From Nostoc sp. C052 (GTDB lineage: Bacteria > Cyanobacteriota > Cyanobacteriia > Cyanobacteriales > Nostocaceae), in contig NZ_CP040277.1 of the NCBI RefSeq assembly GCF_013393905.1, positions 1-64,000 of the forward strand: a DNA stretch of 64,000 bases, in the 5' to 3' direction. Positions 28,322 to 37,785 of this stretch are shown here, in pieces (the first letter of the stretch is position 1; every line of letters starts with the position of its first letter). The notes below the pieces were generated by a model, which had not been told where the DNA came from, did no database searches, and saw only the letters and a list, made by a program, of their open reading frames with translations. The translations under genes were made by a program, and so were the position numbers.

Positions 28322-28686
28322 ATTTATACTCCGGTTCACAAATTGTCACTCAAAAGATAATTTCAATCTTGAAAATCCCAACACTCAAGCAGGAAAAGCT
28401 TATACAGCAACATTTGCAGCACTTCTATCCCTTGGGAAAAGTGATTATTTTAAAAAATAATTAATTCTTGTAAATACCAAAGATTACCTACCAGAAAATT
28501 CTCTTTGAGAGATTTTCTCGCGCAGTAACTATTATTCCCAACCCATTGACAACTAATACGACCGAAGAGATATTTAACGAACTGGTATTGAGAAAAAAAG
28601 CATCTATCTAAAGAAAGATTTGTAAAACTGTGTAAACTCATGATATGATGGCTCTAGATAACTAAATTGACAAAACAAAATTCCGT

Positions 28687-28749
28687 CCTGTTCTAGTAAC
28701 AGGTGGGCTTGTTTTTTCCTCAAAGCCCTGTTTGCACCAGGGCCTTGAG
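28687..28749 (+). promoter_or_regulatory. Tandem hairpins, attenuator-like
   Basis: CCTGTT-CTAGT-AACAGG (28687-28703) can form one hairpin, while its AACAGG arm can alternatively pair with CTTGTT just before a run of T. A second hairpin, CTCAAAGCCCTG with CAGGGCCTTGAG (28719-28730 with 28738-28749, one mismatch), follows. The arrangement lies about 95 bases upstream of the IS630-like HTH gene. The rest of the 28340-28842 gap shows no convincing gene. Confidence 0.4.
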
Positions 28750-28842
28750 TGAATCTTTAGGAAAAATGAACTCTACAAAAAAAGTATATCAGGCTTCATT
28801 GCATTTGGCAAAATTGTACAGTAAAGAGGGGTAAATTTTTAG

Positions 28843-29298
28843 ATGCCTCGTCTTCAGATATTAAATTCTATTGAAAAACAAGCACTAGAACACATAGCAG
28901 CAACCAGCAGCGATGAAGTTAGCAAAAGAGCGAAAATTTTGCTAGGGCTAAACGAAGGTAAAAAATATGTAGCCTTAGCCCAAGAGATTGGCGTAACCGA
29001 AAACTCAATAGCAAAGTGGAAGAAAAGATGGACATCAAGTACCATCTTGTCAGAAACCCAGGAGTCGGCGATCGCAAAAGCTAACGAGGTTTTAGGTGTC
29101 AACGTAGGCAGACCTAAGAAGTGCAAAAGTACAGAGGCGAGCAAAATCGTCGAAATCAGCGAATGGAGCAAGAACCGAAAACCCAGTCGTTCAAAGCACC
29201 ATTACCATACGCAGGTAGCTGAGGAAGCTACTCGGAGGGGATTACCGACATTATCGCCAAGAAGTATAGGACGCATCTTGGAAGCTCAACCTCAATAG
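28843..29298 (+). CDS. IS630-type N-terminal HTH protein (transposase fragment)
   Basis: A 151-residue protein resembling the N-terminal DNA-binding half of IS630-family transposases: EVSKRAKILLGLNEGKKY, VALAQEIGVTENSIAKWKKRW as a helix-turn-helix, GRPKKC linker, and a second HTH ending in LSPRSIGRILEAQ. The DDE catalytic domain that should follow is absent; a stop comes directly after EAQPQ. It is either a decayed insertion sequence or a domesticated DNA-binding protein. Two hairpins sit upstream. Confidence 0.65.
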   Translation: MPRLQILNSIEKQALEHIAATSSDEVSKRAKILLGLNEGKKYVALAQEIGVTENSIAKWKKRWTSSTILSETQESAIAKANEVLGVNVGRPKKCKSTEASKIVEISEWSKNRKPSRSKHHYHTQVAEEATRRGLPTLSPRSIGRILEAQPQ

Positions 29299-29380
29299 AA
29301 AGAATTATCAAGCAAACACCATCCTATCTCAAGGAAGTAGTTTTGAAATCCCAGTTTTTACCGAGGCTTTTCATCAAACT

Positions 29381-29887
29381 CTAAGCAAGCATTTCCACAA
29401 ACTCGACCACTTGAGCAGAAGTCACTTGTTGTGCGATCAGAAAATCAACGAGTCCATCGAGTTTTTTACGGTTGTAGACGGTAGAATAGCCTTGAATCTG
29501 GCGTTCTTTGCAGAACTGTCGCAGTTTCCGCGCACCTAAATCCAAAAGCTTCTTCCTCTCTTCCGTAACGTCTACTAGCACAAGTTGTCTAGCTTGATCC
29601 GCAATCTTAGTTTCAACAACTAGCGGTGCAGTTTCAATAATCGAAGATTCTGGTTCAGAAAATTCTTCCTCATCAGAAACACCGCCAACAACAGTCAAAT
29701 CCCCCTGAGTTTGCAAAACTGACGACTCTTCAGAAATCACCGCAGCGCTATCACTAACTTGAAGTGATGCTGATTGAGCAGGGACAAAAATCACGTACAA
29801 GATTGGGAAGATAGTCAAAAACAACTCGATTGGAAACAAAACATCGTTAACAGATTGCACAAAAGGTGATATCGCAAAAGCAGACAT
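29381..29887 (-). CDS. Rho_N/SAP-like domain protein with one membrane helix
   Basis: A 168-residue protein. The chosen ATG at 29887 has GGAGG at a good distance; the longer frame above it runs through a GC-rich repeat and is not needed. An N-terminal hydrophobic helix (PIELFLTIFPILYVIFV) is followed by an acidic Ser/Glu linker and a C-terminal domain of about 38 residues (GARKLRQFCKERQIQGY) that resembles the Rho N-terminal or SAP nucleic-acid-binding fold. It is last in the long minus-strand block and may tether DNA or RNA at the membrane. Confidence 0.65.
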   Translation of the reverse strand: MSAFAISPFVQSVNDVLFPIELFLTIFPILYVIFVPAQSASLQVSDSAAVISEESSVLQTQGDLTVVGGVSDEEEFSEPESSIIETAPLVVETKIADQARQLVLVDVTEERKKLLDLGARKLRQFCKERQIQGYSTVYNRKKLDGLVDFLIAQQVTSAQVVEFVEMLA

Positions 29888-30159
29888 AATGTGATTCCTC
29901 CATGAATTACTGATGGGCGGCGTTGTAGCGGCTTGCCACCCAGTAGCGGAGGGGAACCCCCCGTACTGAGTGAAAGCTTTTATACGTATCCCATCCACCA
30001 GCAGGAGGAAGGAGGGTAAATTGCCTTTAAGCAATTAGACGAACCAAGTTTTCCAAAATTTGCAGTTGTTGAATTTTAGAAATTACCAATCCAAGATACA
30101 GAAATTGCAAAAATGCGATTTTTCCGACTTGCACCCGCAGCTTTTAGAAACTTCCTTAT

Positions 30160-31425
30160 TCATCCCAGCACTCCAGATTTTTTACTCTTAAGGTAGTTGA
30201 CGTAACTAACCAAGTTGTAGTTATATTTGAGTTCTTGGGGAAGAAAAGTTGAGTAAGGATGCAGCGCTACACCATCACGGCGAAAGCGATGACAGGACGC
30301 ATATATATCAAAAAAGATAGATATTTCATCACCATCAACCTCTATTTGGGCTATACCCTTAAGTTCCTTCGCAAACTCCAAAACTCGCCCTGATGCTACG
30401 TAGTCAAAGACCACTACATTTCGAGTGCGGAAATACTGGATGTAAGAAAGAAGTCTCGCTTCCGTACCAAGCTCAAGCAGTCTATCAGAATGTTTTAGCA
30501 AGATACCGGAATAAGAAAAAGAAAACCTACGATTAGCGTATTCATCCCACAAAATAAGGTCGCCGTAAAACTTGCAAATATTCGCCTGATTGGACGATAT
30601 TTCTCTATTTAAGTTTTCGATAACAGCATCATCCTCAAATGGAAACAACGCCTTACGTTCATCCCATTGCTTATCTGGACAGCAACCATCTTCAAACCAT
30701 CCGTATGAATGAATGCCACAAACAATATTATTGGCACCGTGCAGTAACTTACACCCAGCACACACTTGCAAATAGCAAGAAGTAAATTCTTCGCTATTAA
30801 CTGCATTAACATAGCGTCGGTGTATATCTAAATGCTCCTCTAAAGCCTCACAAGGTAAAGGCTTATATGAGGAAAAGGTTTGTCCAATTAATTTGTCTGG
30901 ATCAATTTCATCATAGATTACTATCAAGTCGTCAATGTGGTGAGAACGTAATTCCTCGTAAAGTACCAATTTACGATACGGTTCTTCCTCAAATCTGCAA
31001 ACAACCAAGCCCTTAAAATCAGAATGTCCCTCAAAATTTATTACCGTATAGGTGTAAATAAAAGGCACGCCATCAGATTTTTCAAAGCTCTCAGTTTTTG
31101 TAAATACAAGCGGTTTTATGTCAGCTATTTTTGCAGGTTCTATCCTAGAATTAGTTTCCTCCCATTCTTCAACAACACTTAAAAAAGCACCGCCCAAGGA
31201 AGCAAAAATAATTCCGGTAAAGCCCAATACAATAGCACCAATGCCGGTAGAGGCAATTTGTTCAAAGCGTTCTTTCTCAACAATTGGGAATCCGCCCCTA
31301 GCTAAGTACAATAAACCCAAACCAGAAAAAGTTGCTATAGCGCCCAAACCAATAGCAGTCAAAGACACCATTCCAAAAGCAGCATTAATGTTTCTCAAGT
31401 AATTAAACGCAAACTTCTTCAACAT
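30160..31425 (-). CDS. Membrane protein of the FtsK-like cluster
   Basis: A 421-residue protein with two N-terminal helices (about residues 18-42 and 57-80) and a large cytoplasmic C-terminal part. That part contains a Cys-rich stretch (CYLQVCAGCKLLHG, then VCGIH and GCCPDK) that could hold Zn. Its C terminus looks like an alpha/beta domain. I do not recognise the family. It lies in the same orientation as the FtsK-like, peptidase and muramidase genes upstream, with a gap of about 270 bases after the ATPase gene. Confidence 0.65.
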   Translation of the reverse strand: MLKKFAFNYLRNINAAFGMVSLTAIGLGAIATFSGLGLLYLARGGFPIVEKERFEQIASTGIGAIVLGFTGIIFASLGGAFLSVVEEWEETNSRIEPAKIADIKPLVFTKTESFEKSDGVPFIYTYTVINFEGHSDFKGLVVCRFEEEPYRKLVLYEELRSHHIDDLIVIYDEIDPDKLIGQTFSSYKPLPCEALEEHLDIHRRYVNAVNSEEFTSCYLQVCAGCKLLHGANNIVCGIHSYGWFEDGCCPDKQWDERKALFPFEDDAVIENLNREISSNQANICKFYGDLILWDEYANRRFSFSYSGILLKHSDRLLELGTEARLLSYIQYFRTRNVVVFDYVASGRVLEFAKELKGIAQIEVDGDEISIFFDIYASCHRFRRDGVALHPYSTFLPQELKYNYNLVSYVNYLKSKKSGVLG

Positions 31426-31695
31426 AATTCATCCCTCCAAAATGCAGGTCACAAGGTTTTTAATTACTCTCGCCCCGGCACGGATTGGGATTTACTGAGA
31501 ACTACACTACTAACCTACCCCTTACTCTATTAACAATTCCAAAACTATTTAATAGATTCGTACTGGTTAATTTTCAGTATCGGCAGTAGTTTCATCCTCA
31601 ATAGTGATAGCAAGAGTCGAACTTGCTTTATTGCTTAAAACAACACTCTACCCGGAGTAAAATATCACCAAAAACGATATTTACAAACAATATAT

Positions 31696-32184
31696 CTACT
31701 GTCCAAAAGTCCAAGTATTAGTTTCGTTCAATTCCAATTTTTCAAAATAGTTAGCAAAACCTGAAAAATGGAAATATTCTAGCGGCATCCGAGATATTAA
31801 TATTAAAGAAAAATTTTCTAATTGAGCTAACTGTTGTAATCGAAATAAGTCGTTGCTAAAAGTATCGCTAACAAAGTGTAATCTATCAAAATTATCTATC
31901 ACCAGCAGCCTATTATAACCATCAGATAATTTGCTTATGATATTTTGCCAATCTTGCTGGTAGTAAAAACTGAAACTAATAGGAATAACGTTGAATAGAT
32001 AATCCACACTAAAAGGATATTCAAGATTGAGGTAAACAGACTCTAAGTTAATATCCTTGAGTAAACAGTTTTTAACAGTAAGAGTCTTACCAATATTTGG
32101 CTTGCCCCATAGGTTAATATTCTTGCCTGCATTTACCTTATCGATTAACTGACGGTAGTCTTTATAACGTAACATTATCGTCAT
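31696..32184 (-). CDS. Small P-loop ATPase
   Basis: A 162-residue protein with a Walker A motif GKPNIGKT (about residues 22-29) and a Walker B motif LLVIDNFD. It is much shorter than full AAA or STAND ATPases and stops soon after a sensor-like LILISR strand, so it may be a truncated AAA module or a stand-alone helper. It follows the RusA-like gene by about 25 bases in the same operon. Confidence 0.7.
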   Translation of the reverse strand: MTIMLRYKDYRQLIDKVNAGKNINLWGKPNIGKTLTVKNCLLKDINLESVYLNLEYPFSVDYLFNVIPISFSFYYQQDWQNIISKLSDGYNRLLVIDNFDRLHFVSDTFSNDLFRLQQLAQLENFSLILISRMPLEYFHFSGFANYFEKLELNETNTWTFGQ

Positions 32185-32209
32185 CCTTTAAATCCAATAT
32201 CTTCATAAG

Positions 32210-32668
32210 TTAAATTGACACTAAATATGTGATTTTTTGACTATGCTTTTCTAAGCTGTTTCGGGAAAATTGGTTAGATACAATAAAATTATCTAACAGA
32301 AAATCAGGTGATTGTGAAAGTCTCAAAAGCACACCATCATCACCACTACTGCGATGATAATAATGAACTACAGGTGATTGGATAACTGTCAGGTTATCGT
32401 TACGAATTGCTCGTCCTGTAACTAGCCCATCCATGATAAATTTAGCGGACGCAGCTACATTATCACTATCTCGTGCAAAATTTTTGAGATACCAATGGAA
32501 CTCAATCCAAACTTTACTATCCAAACAAAAATCACATTCTCTAACAAATTCACCAATTAAGTTTGTCCAGTACTTCTTAAGTTCAGCACTAGCTTGCCAA
32601 CTCGACCGTGCCTGGTTGATAATTTCGTTCATACAAGGGGGTAAAGGCATGGTCAGTTCAAATATCAT
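32210..32668 (-). CDS. RusA-like Holliday-junction resolvase
   Basis: A 152-residue protein resembling RusA nucleases, which cut four-way DNA junctions. It has the N-terminal PLPPCMNEI, then DSDNVAASAKFIMDGL, where Asp residues would bind Mg, and RNDN after the G-R turn. The extra C-terminal 50 residues are not typical. ATG at 32668 is preferred over GTG at 32680; either overlaps the end of the FtsK-like gene, so translation is coupled. Confidence 0.65.
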   Translation of the reverse strand: MIFELTMPLPPCMNEIINQARSSWQASAELKKYWTNLIGEFVRECDFCLDSKVWIEFHWYLKNFARDSDNVAASAKFIMDGLVTGRAIRNDNLTVIQSPVVHYYHRSSGDDGVLLRLSQSPDFLLDNFIVSNQFSRNSLEKHSQKITYLVSI

Positions 32669-34841
32669 CTTCACCGCCACCTTTCAAGCTATTTAAAAAA
32701 TCCTCAACAACATTTCTAAATTTCTTGTACGATCTACCATCTTGACGGGATAAATTGAATACCGCTTTGACAATTTCATCAAGTTGATAACCCTTTTGAT
32801 GCAAATTCAAAATTGAGTTTCTTGCTTCCTCGTCAAGCTGTACCTTAAAGTTAAAACTGCCCTCAAAATCAGTTTTGGACTGTTTAGTTTTAGTAACAGC
32901 AGTAGTTTTAGATTTACCTATGTCCTTACTATTGCGCTCGCCGTACAAACTAGCGACAAATTCATCAAAGTCTAACCCAGACTGCCAAGCTGTGTAGGGG
33001 TCGTTTTGATTTTTAGCTTCTAGGAGTAATTGCTGGAAGTATTCAGGGTCTTCATCGTCAGCTACATAAAGCGCCTGGAGTCGCAGCACCTCAGTTGTCT
33101 TGTACAAGAAGTCTCCGTATCCCAGTAAATAAACCGCACGTTTGTCTTTATCGTCCCCAAGGATAATACAACTGTCTTCAGGGCGAGTCGTAACAAAGGC
33201 TGTCTTGGCTGGAAAATTTGAGCGAATCAACGGGTCTATCACGTTCTTATCAGGTCGTTGGGTGTACAAAAGTACGTGAATCCCTGCACCACCAGCTTTT
33301 GCAAGCAACTTCATCAACGCAGTCTCAATGCGATCGCAGTAATTATCATCGGAAAGTAGATCAAAACACTCGTCAATCAGACAGATCACTCGCGGCATGA
33401 CAAAATTAGGTGCAAACCGCAAGTTGTACTGTGCGATCGTTTCGATGCTGCTGTGGCGCTCAAATTCCTGATATCGCAATTCCATTTCTTCAACCAAGTA
33501 ATCAAGCAAGTTAGCAGTCGCCTCTGCATCACGCGCAACTGGTGCAACGAGATGGGGTAGCCCATCAAATTTACCAAAGGTCACGCGCTTAACATCCGAA
33601 AGCGCTAATCGAACAACCGAAGGGGGATATCGTCGTACTAAATATAAGATTGCTGCTTTCTCAAACTGCGACTTCCCACCCCGCGTCCGTCCACCACCCA
33701 GGATATGGGTCACGTTGTCGCTATAAAGTTGAATTTCAACATAGGTGCCATCAACATCAATACCACCGGGGATGGATACCGAATGAATGTCAGGTTCACT
33801 GTCAAAAGTAAAATGATCGCGGAAATAAGCAAATTGTCTATCTAACCGAGGTATGTCAAATACAACTCCTCCAGGCACTACACTCACCATTGGTGCAAAT
33901 TTCAAGCCTAACTCTTCACCAAGCTGCTGCACTAAGTCATTACCTATGTCTTCTACTTTCTTGTAACTAACACCCCGTCCCAGTTTTACCCTAATACGGT
34001 TAAAAGTAGGGCCATTTTTGGCATCAACATACTTAGCATTAATATTAAAATCTTCTAACGTATCAACTAATAACTTCCCTGCCTGTAACATAGTTAAATT
34101 TTGTGAAGTAGCAATCTCATTTGCACCAGTATTTCTATCTAAATATTTAGGCTCTTTTAAAATAATTGAGCCATCACCTGTCAGTTTTAAATCTAATGGC
34201 TTACCTGTGGCACGCGCAACAAGCACTGCCGTTCGGTAACAATAGTTTTTAATGCATTTATCTCTAGATTTATTAGCTAAATCAGTAAAATAACTAGTTT
34301 CTTTATTGCTTAAAAATAAATCATAAAGATTCTCTTGAACTACTTCATATCCAATTTGCTTAAGATAAATATTTTTGATTGATTCAATGTATTCAAATAA
34401 AGATTCAATTGGTGATATGTTAACTATCTCAATCATTTTATAATATACGTTATTTTGCTCCCACTGCGATGGCATCCGATTGAGATGAATATATTCAAGA
34501 GCATAACGTACAAATTCATATTGGTTTAAAGTACAGTTTTCTGCACATATTGATAATATTTCATCATCATTTGTACCTGCAATTACTGATTCGTATATTA
34601 CCTGAAATAAAAATTCTAAATTAAATTCTATAACCTGACGTGATAATTTTGCTCTAAAGTCAATCTGCTTTAAAACAGTTTCAGCATAAGAAACCATTAC
34701 ATCAGGTAAAGTCTCCCGTACATTATCTATAATCTCTTCATTGCCCAAACCATCTTGTTTTGCCTGCACAATTGCAGTCAAAAGCTGTTGTTTTTGAACT
34801 TCAATATTACCATTAGTGTTATTGTATGGTAATAACATCAC
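32658..34841 (-). CDS. FtsK/SpoIIIE-like DNA translocase
   Basis: A 727-residue ATPase. The motor domain has Walker A GGGRTRGGKS (residues 382-391) and Walker B VICLIDE (485-491), plus a LLYTQRPD stretch that matches the FtsK sensor region, and a C-terminal helical domain (TDFEGSFNFKVQLDEEARN) that could be a gamma-like winged helix. The N terminus (about 1-360) is soluble and lacks the four membrane helices of chromosomal FtsK. It could move double-stranded DNA through the envelope with the adjacent membrane proteins, in the manner of actinobacterial TraB (inference). Confidence 0.85.
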   Translation of the reverse strand: MMLLPYNNTNGNIEVQKQQLLTAIVQAKQDGLGNEEIIDNVRETLPDVMVSYAETVLKQIDFRAKLSRQVIEFNLEFLFQVIYESVIAGTNDDEILSICAENCTLNQYEFVRYALEYIHLNRMPSQWEQNNVYYKMIEIVNISPIESLFEYIESIKNIYLKQIGYEVVQENLYDLFLSNKETSYFTDLANKSRDKCIKNYCYRTAVLVARATGKPLDLKLTGDGSIILKEPKYLDRNTGANEIATSQNLTMLQAGKLLVDTLEDFNINAKYVDAKNGPTFNRIRVKLGRGVSYKKVEDIGNDLVQQLGEELGLKFAPMVSVVPGGVVFDIPRLDRQFAYFRDHFTFDSEPDIHSVSIPGGIDVDGTYVEIQLYSDNVTHILGGGRTRGGKSQFEKAAILYLVRRYPPSVVRLALSDVKRVTFGKFDGLPHLVAPVARDAEATANLLDYLVEEMELRYQEFERHSSIETIAQYNLRFAPNFVMPRVICLIDECFDLLSDDNYCDRIETALMKLLAKAGGAGIHVLLYTQRPDKNVIDPLIRSNFPAKTAFVTTRPEDSCIILGDDKDKRAVYLLGYGDFLYKTTEVLRLQALYVADDEDPEYFQQLLLEAKNQNDPYTAWQSGLDFDEFVASLYGERNSKDIGKSKTTAVTKTKQSKTDFEGSFNFKVQLDEEARNSILNLHQKGYQLDEIVKAVFNLSRQDGRSYKKFRNVVEDFLNSLKGGGEDDI

Positions 34842-34847
34842 TGATTT

Positions 34848-35687
34848 TTACCTCCTAGAAATTTCAAATTTTTGTAATTGCTGCTGATAGTAAATTCTCA
34901 ACTGCGCTAAAGATTTTGGGTTTTGATTGTACGAGTTGCAAATAAGACTGGCCCATACCCTACCTACTTTGCATATCGCAGTATCAAACCTTCCTGCTTC
35001 AACATCACTTAACGCATTATTACGACGAATATATTCAATTGCCATCTTGTCCTGAGAAGCTGGGCTAAAATCCTTTAAGTTTAATTTTGGCTGAAGATCA
35101 TACCAACTTTTATCCAACATTTGATAAGCACCAGCCGCAGTTGAACAAATATTTTTACCATTAATAGGAGCGCACTGTTTCTTTAACGGGTGTGTAGAAA
35201 AATTATTAAAAGTTCCGTTAAATACTAACTTGCGATAACTTTCTGTCTCACTAGTTCCTGTTTCTGCCCAACGAATTGTCGCTAAAAAAGCACTCAACCG
35301 TGGAGAATCAGGATGTGGTGAGTAAGAACTTGTACTAACTCTTCCTGTTAAACTATTTGACGACCCTGAAGAAACACCAGTACTTTGAGAAATTGAGAAA
35401 TAAATACCCAAAGTAATCAAGGAAGTCGTTGACAGATGAATGGGTTTAAAACGGGATATAAATTGATGGCGAGGACTCAAAATAAACCCAACCAAACCAC
35501 CAACAATAAACCCAAATTTCCAACTATCAAGTGCCTTACCAAAGCTACGTACCTGACAAACAGTATCCGCACCCTTTGATACCAATCCACATGGCAGTGA
35601 AGCTACTCCGTAAGAAAATGCAACAGAGCAGGCTGCACCAACTACACCTGATATAAAAATCGGTACAATTTGCATTTCTTTTGCCAA
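34848..35687 (-). CDS. GH104/lambda-endolysin-like muramidase of transfer cluster
   Basis: A 279-residue protein with two N-terminal hydrophobic segments, a Ser-rich linker, and a GH104-type domain (TIRWAETGTSE with the catalytic Glu, STAAGAYQMLDKSWYD, WASLICNSYNQ). It would open peptidoglycan locally. It begins 14 bases after the M23 peptidase gene stop and ends 6 bases before the FtsK-like gene, a tight operon. Confidence 0.8.
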   Translation of the reverse strand: MAKEMQIVPIFISGVVGAACSVAFSYGVASLPCGLVSKGADTVCQVRSFGKALDSWKFGFIVGGLVGFILSPRHQFISRFKPIHLSTTSLITLGIYFSISQSTGVSSGSSNSLTGRVSTSSYSPHPDSPRLSAFLATIRWAETGTSETESYRKLVFNGTFNNFSTHPLKKQCAPINGKNICSTAAGAYQMLDKSWYDLQPKLNLKDFSPASQDKMAIEYIRRNNALSDVEAGRFDTAICKVGRVWASLICNSYNQNPKSLAQLRIYYQQQLQKFEISRR

Positions 35688-35701
35688 TAGCTAAATAACT
35701 T

Positions 35702-36352
35702 TCAACGGGTTGCTAAATATTCGTGTAAATAAGGACGGGGGTTCTGTGTTACACCATTAACGTGAACTTCAAAATGCAAATGCGGCCCCGTTGAAAAGCC
35801 CGTACTACCTACTGCTGCAATCATCTGCCCACGCACAACTTGTTGTCCCTGCTGTACATACAGATGACTGGCATGACCGTACAGAGTAGATAAACTTCCC
35901 TGATGGTGAATAACAGCCGCTTTGCCATAACCACCCTTGTCGCCTGCAAAAACTACTCGACCAGCATCAATCGCATAAATTGGCGTACCCTTTGCTGCAC
36001 CAAAATCAATCCCCGCGTGAAACTTGCGTTTGCCCGTAATGGGGTGTGTTCGCCAACCAAACTCTGAGGTAATAAGAGTACCAACCGCAGTAGGAAAGGC
36101 AATTCGACGATTATTTAAAACCTTATTACTACCAATAGTTTTTGGTAGTATTAGACCTTGGAGAGATTTAACTAATAGCTGAGATTCAACCCACCCAGAA
36201 ACCTGGGGAATGACCATAGCTGCAATTAAAACTGAGGTTGCGATCGCATATCTCCAATTTGCACTCGAACTAGTATCGGCTGTCTCATCCAAACTAGTTA
36301 CAGTTGAATTCCTAACCTCCTTACCACCGTCAGTTTCAAAGATTATTCGCAT
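35702..36352 (-). CDS. Membrane-anchored M23 metallopeptidase
   Basis: A 216-residue LytM-type endopeptidase with one N-terminal helix. The M23 core is complete: HAGIDFG (first His and Asp zinc ligands), YGHASHLYV, and GPHLHFEVHV with the catalytic HxH. It would cut peptide cross-links. The ATG at 36352 lies four bases after the preceding stop (TGA GGC A ATG), with AAGAAGG upstream; a longer in-frame start exists but overlaps the previous gene. It pairs with the adjacent muramidase. Confidence 0.88.
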   Translation of the reverse strand: MRIIFETDGGKEVRNSTVTSLDETADTSSSANWRYAIATSVLIAAMVIPQVSGWVESQLLVKSLQGLILPKTIGSNKVLNNRRIAFPTAVGTLITSEFGWRTHPITGKRKFHAGIDFGAAKGTPIYAIDAGRVVFAGDKGGYGKAAVIHHQGSLSTLYGHASHLYVQQGQQVVRGQMIAAVGSTGFSTGPHLHFEVHVNGVTQNPRPYLHEYLATR

Positions 36353-36356
36353 TGCC

Positions 36357-36698
36357 TCAACGCCTTCTTGTATTAGCAGGAGCAACCTGCCAACAACCAA
36401 TCTTTGCAGTACTCAATACCTCCTCAAAATCATTCCTAGCTACACGGCAATCAGGAGAATTTAGGCCATCCCCGGATGTTGCAGGTTCCCTTAGTTGAGG
36501 AGAATAGCGTTTAGGAACAGGAGTAGAAGATATATTCACACCGGGTGCAGCGGTAGGGACAACAGTCGGCGATGAAAACTGAAGCTTTTGTACCAATGCC
36601 ACAGCACTAAGCCAGTTATAAAACTGCAAATATCCCGGTTGTAAAATATCTGCAATCCATACCAGCAATACGAACCAAAAAATTGCCTTTACCAACAT
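36357..36698 (-). CDS. Small single-helix membrane protein, unknown
   Basis: A 113-residue protein with one N-terminal helix (AIFWFVLLVWIADILQ), then a Pro/Ser-rich periplasmic tail with two Cys (DCRVARN and IGCWQVA). Its ATG overlaps the upstream stop as TAATG, so it is translationally coupled. No family recognised; the layout matches pilus or transfer-channel accessory proteins. Confidence 0.65.
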   Translation of the reverse strand: MLVKAIFWFVLLVWIADILQPGYLQFYNWLSAVALVQKLQFSSPTVVPTAAPGVNISSTPVPKRYSPQLREPATSGDGLNSPDCRVARNDFEEVLSTAKIGCWQVAPANTRRR

Positions 36699-37189
36699 TA
36701 TTCCAATTGCTTAACCACAGGCAGGGCAAAAGAGGGAACTTCCTTGGGTACAACTTCAATCTTCTTCCCAGACGCATACCCCGGCCCGGTATAACTGCCA
36801 TTTAGGAAAAAATTCAACAGCATTATTAATAACCACACTCCCACACCAGCCACACCCACAGGAGATTTAATTACATCCGATAAAAAATATACTGGATACC
36901 AGCCAAATCTCCAGGGGTTTTGCGGATGCAGCCGATGTGCTTTCCAAGTCTCGATGTAGGGAATCTCTATCTGAGGAACCCTCGGCTTATAGGAAGTAGG
37001 TGCATTGATATACCTAACTTCTACTGGCTGAGTCTCATAAGTAGTCATGGGAGAAATGTTAGGTTGCTGATTTACTATTCCTCCTTGTTGCTGTACCTGC
37101 TGCAACATATTTTGCAAACGGTTTGCAGGCACAATTGCTCCACCTTCAGAATAATCAACATCAAAGTTGCGGCGCTGATTTCTGCTCAT
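36698..37189 (-). CDS. Membrane protein of transfer cluster, unknown
   Basis: A 163-residue protein with a polar Gln/Asn-rich N terminus (a possible coiled coil at RLQNMLQQVQQQGG), then one helix (VGVAGVGVWLLIMLLNFFL) about residue 120, and a short C-terminal tail with Pro/Val. Stop and next start overlap (TAATG). I do not recognise the family. Confidence 0.6.
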   Translation of the reverse strand: MSRNQRRNFDVDYSEGGAIVPANRLQNMLQQVQQQGGIVNQQPNISPMTTYETQPVEVRYINAPTSYKPRVPQIEIPYIETWKAHRLHPQNPWRFGWYPVYFLSDVIKSPVGVAGVGVWLLIMLLNFFLNGSYTGPGYASGKKIEVVPKEVPSFALPVVKQLE

Positions 37190-37211
37190 AATATGACCTC
37201 AAATTAAGTAA

Positions 37212-37781
37212 CTAGCTGGCGGGTTTATCATTTACCTGGGAGTTAGTATCTTCCCAAAAATCTTCATCCTGAAGTTGGGCGTAAAACTCTTCTGGAGATA
37301 ACATTCCAGGTTGATTTTGCACTCCATCTTCAACAAACTGACTACTATGTACTCGCCCTAACCCAGAAACACTAGAACGAGGAGAAAATTGGACTACATT
37401 CTTAGCAGAGAACTCGCTATTTAATCTCATCCCAGGAGTAGGTGAAACCGGGGGGATTAAAGAAGGTTGAATATCAGTATCAGAAACACCAACATGAAGT
37501 TGTTGATTGCCGGGATTAAGGAAGTTATCAGACACTTCATCTGTTTCTTCAACTGCATTGTTATAGTCAGAAATTCCCCAGCCCAAAAAACAAGCAAATC
37601 CAGCCAGAAATATAACTGCACTCATCCAATGCACTCCTGAATTGGGAGATGGCATCATCTCGACTGTCGTGCGAGTTGAACCTTCAAGGGTAGTACGAAT
37701 AGGGGTACGTTTGACTGCCGCTACAACATTGAGCGAACACAAAGCTATGCAAATTATCGCAGCAGCAAACTTGGCATACAT
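37212..37781 (-). CDS. Secreted or membrane protein of transfer cluster, unknown
   Basis: A 189-residue protein with a signal-like first helix (AAAIICIALCSLNVVAA) and a second hydrophobic helix (WMSAVIFLAGFACFLGWG) at about residue 53. The rest is Ser/Asn/Gln-rich and acidic toward the C terminus. It starts 4 bases after the stop of the next upstream gene. No known domain was recognised. Confidence 0.6.
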   Translation of the reverse strand: MYAKFAAAIICIALCSLNVVAAVKRTPIRTTLEGSTRTTVEMMPSPNSGVHWMSAVIFLAGFACFLGWGISDYNNAVEETDEVSDNFLNPGNQQLHVGVSDTDIQPSLIPPVSPTPGMRLNSEFSAKNVVQFSPRSSVSGLGRVHSSQFVEDGVQNQPGMLSPEEFYAQLQDEDFWEDTNSQVNDKPAS

Positions 37782-37785
37782 GACA

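Noticed and set aside
28162..28641. Short frames on both strands upstream of parB
   Set aside because: They lack protein-like composition and overlap the parB 5' end or a non-coding gap.
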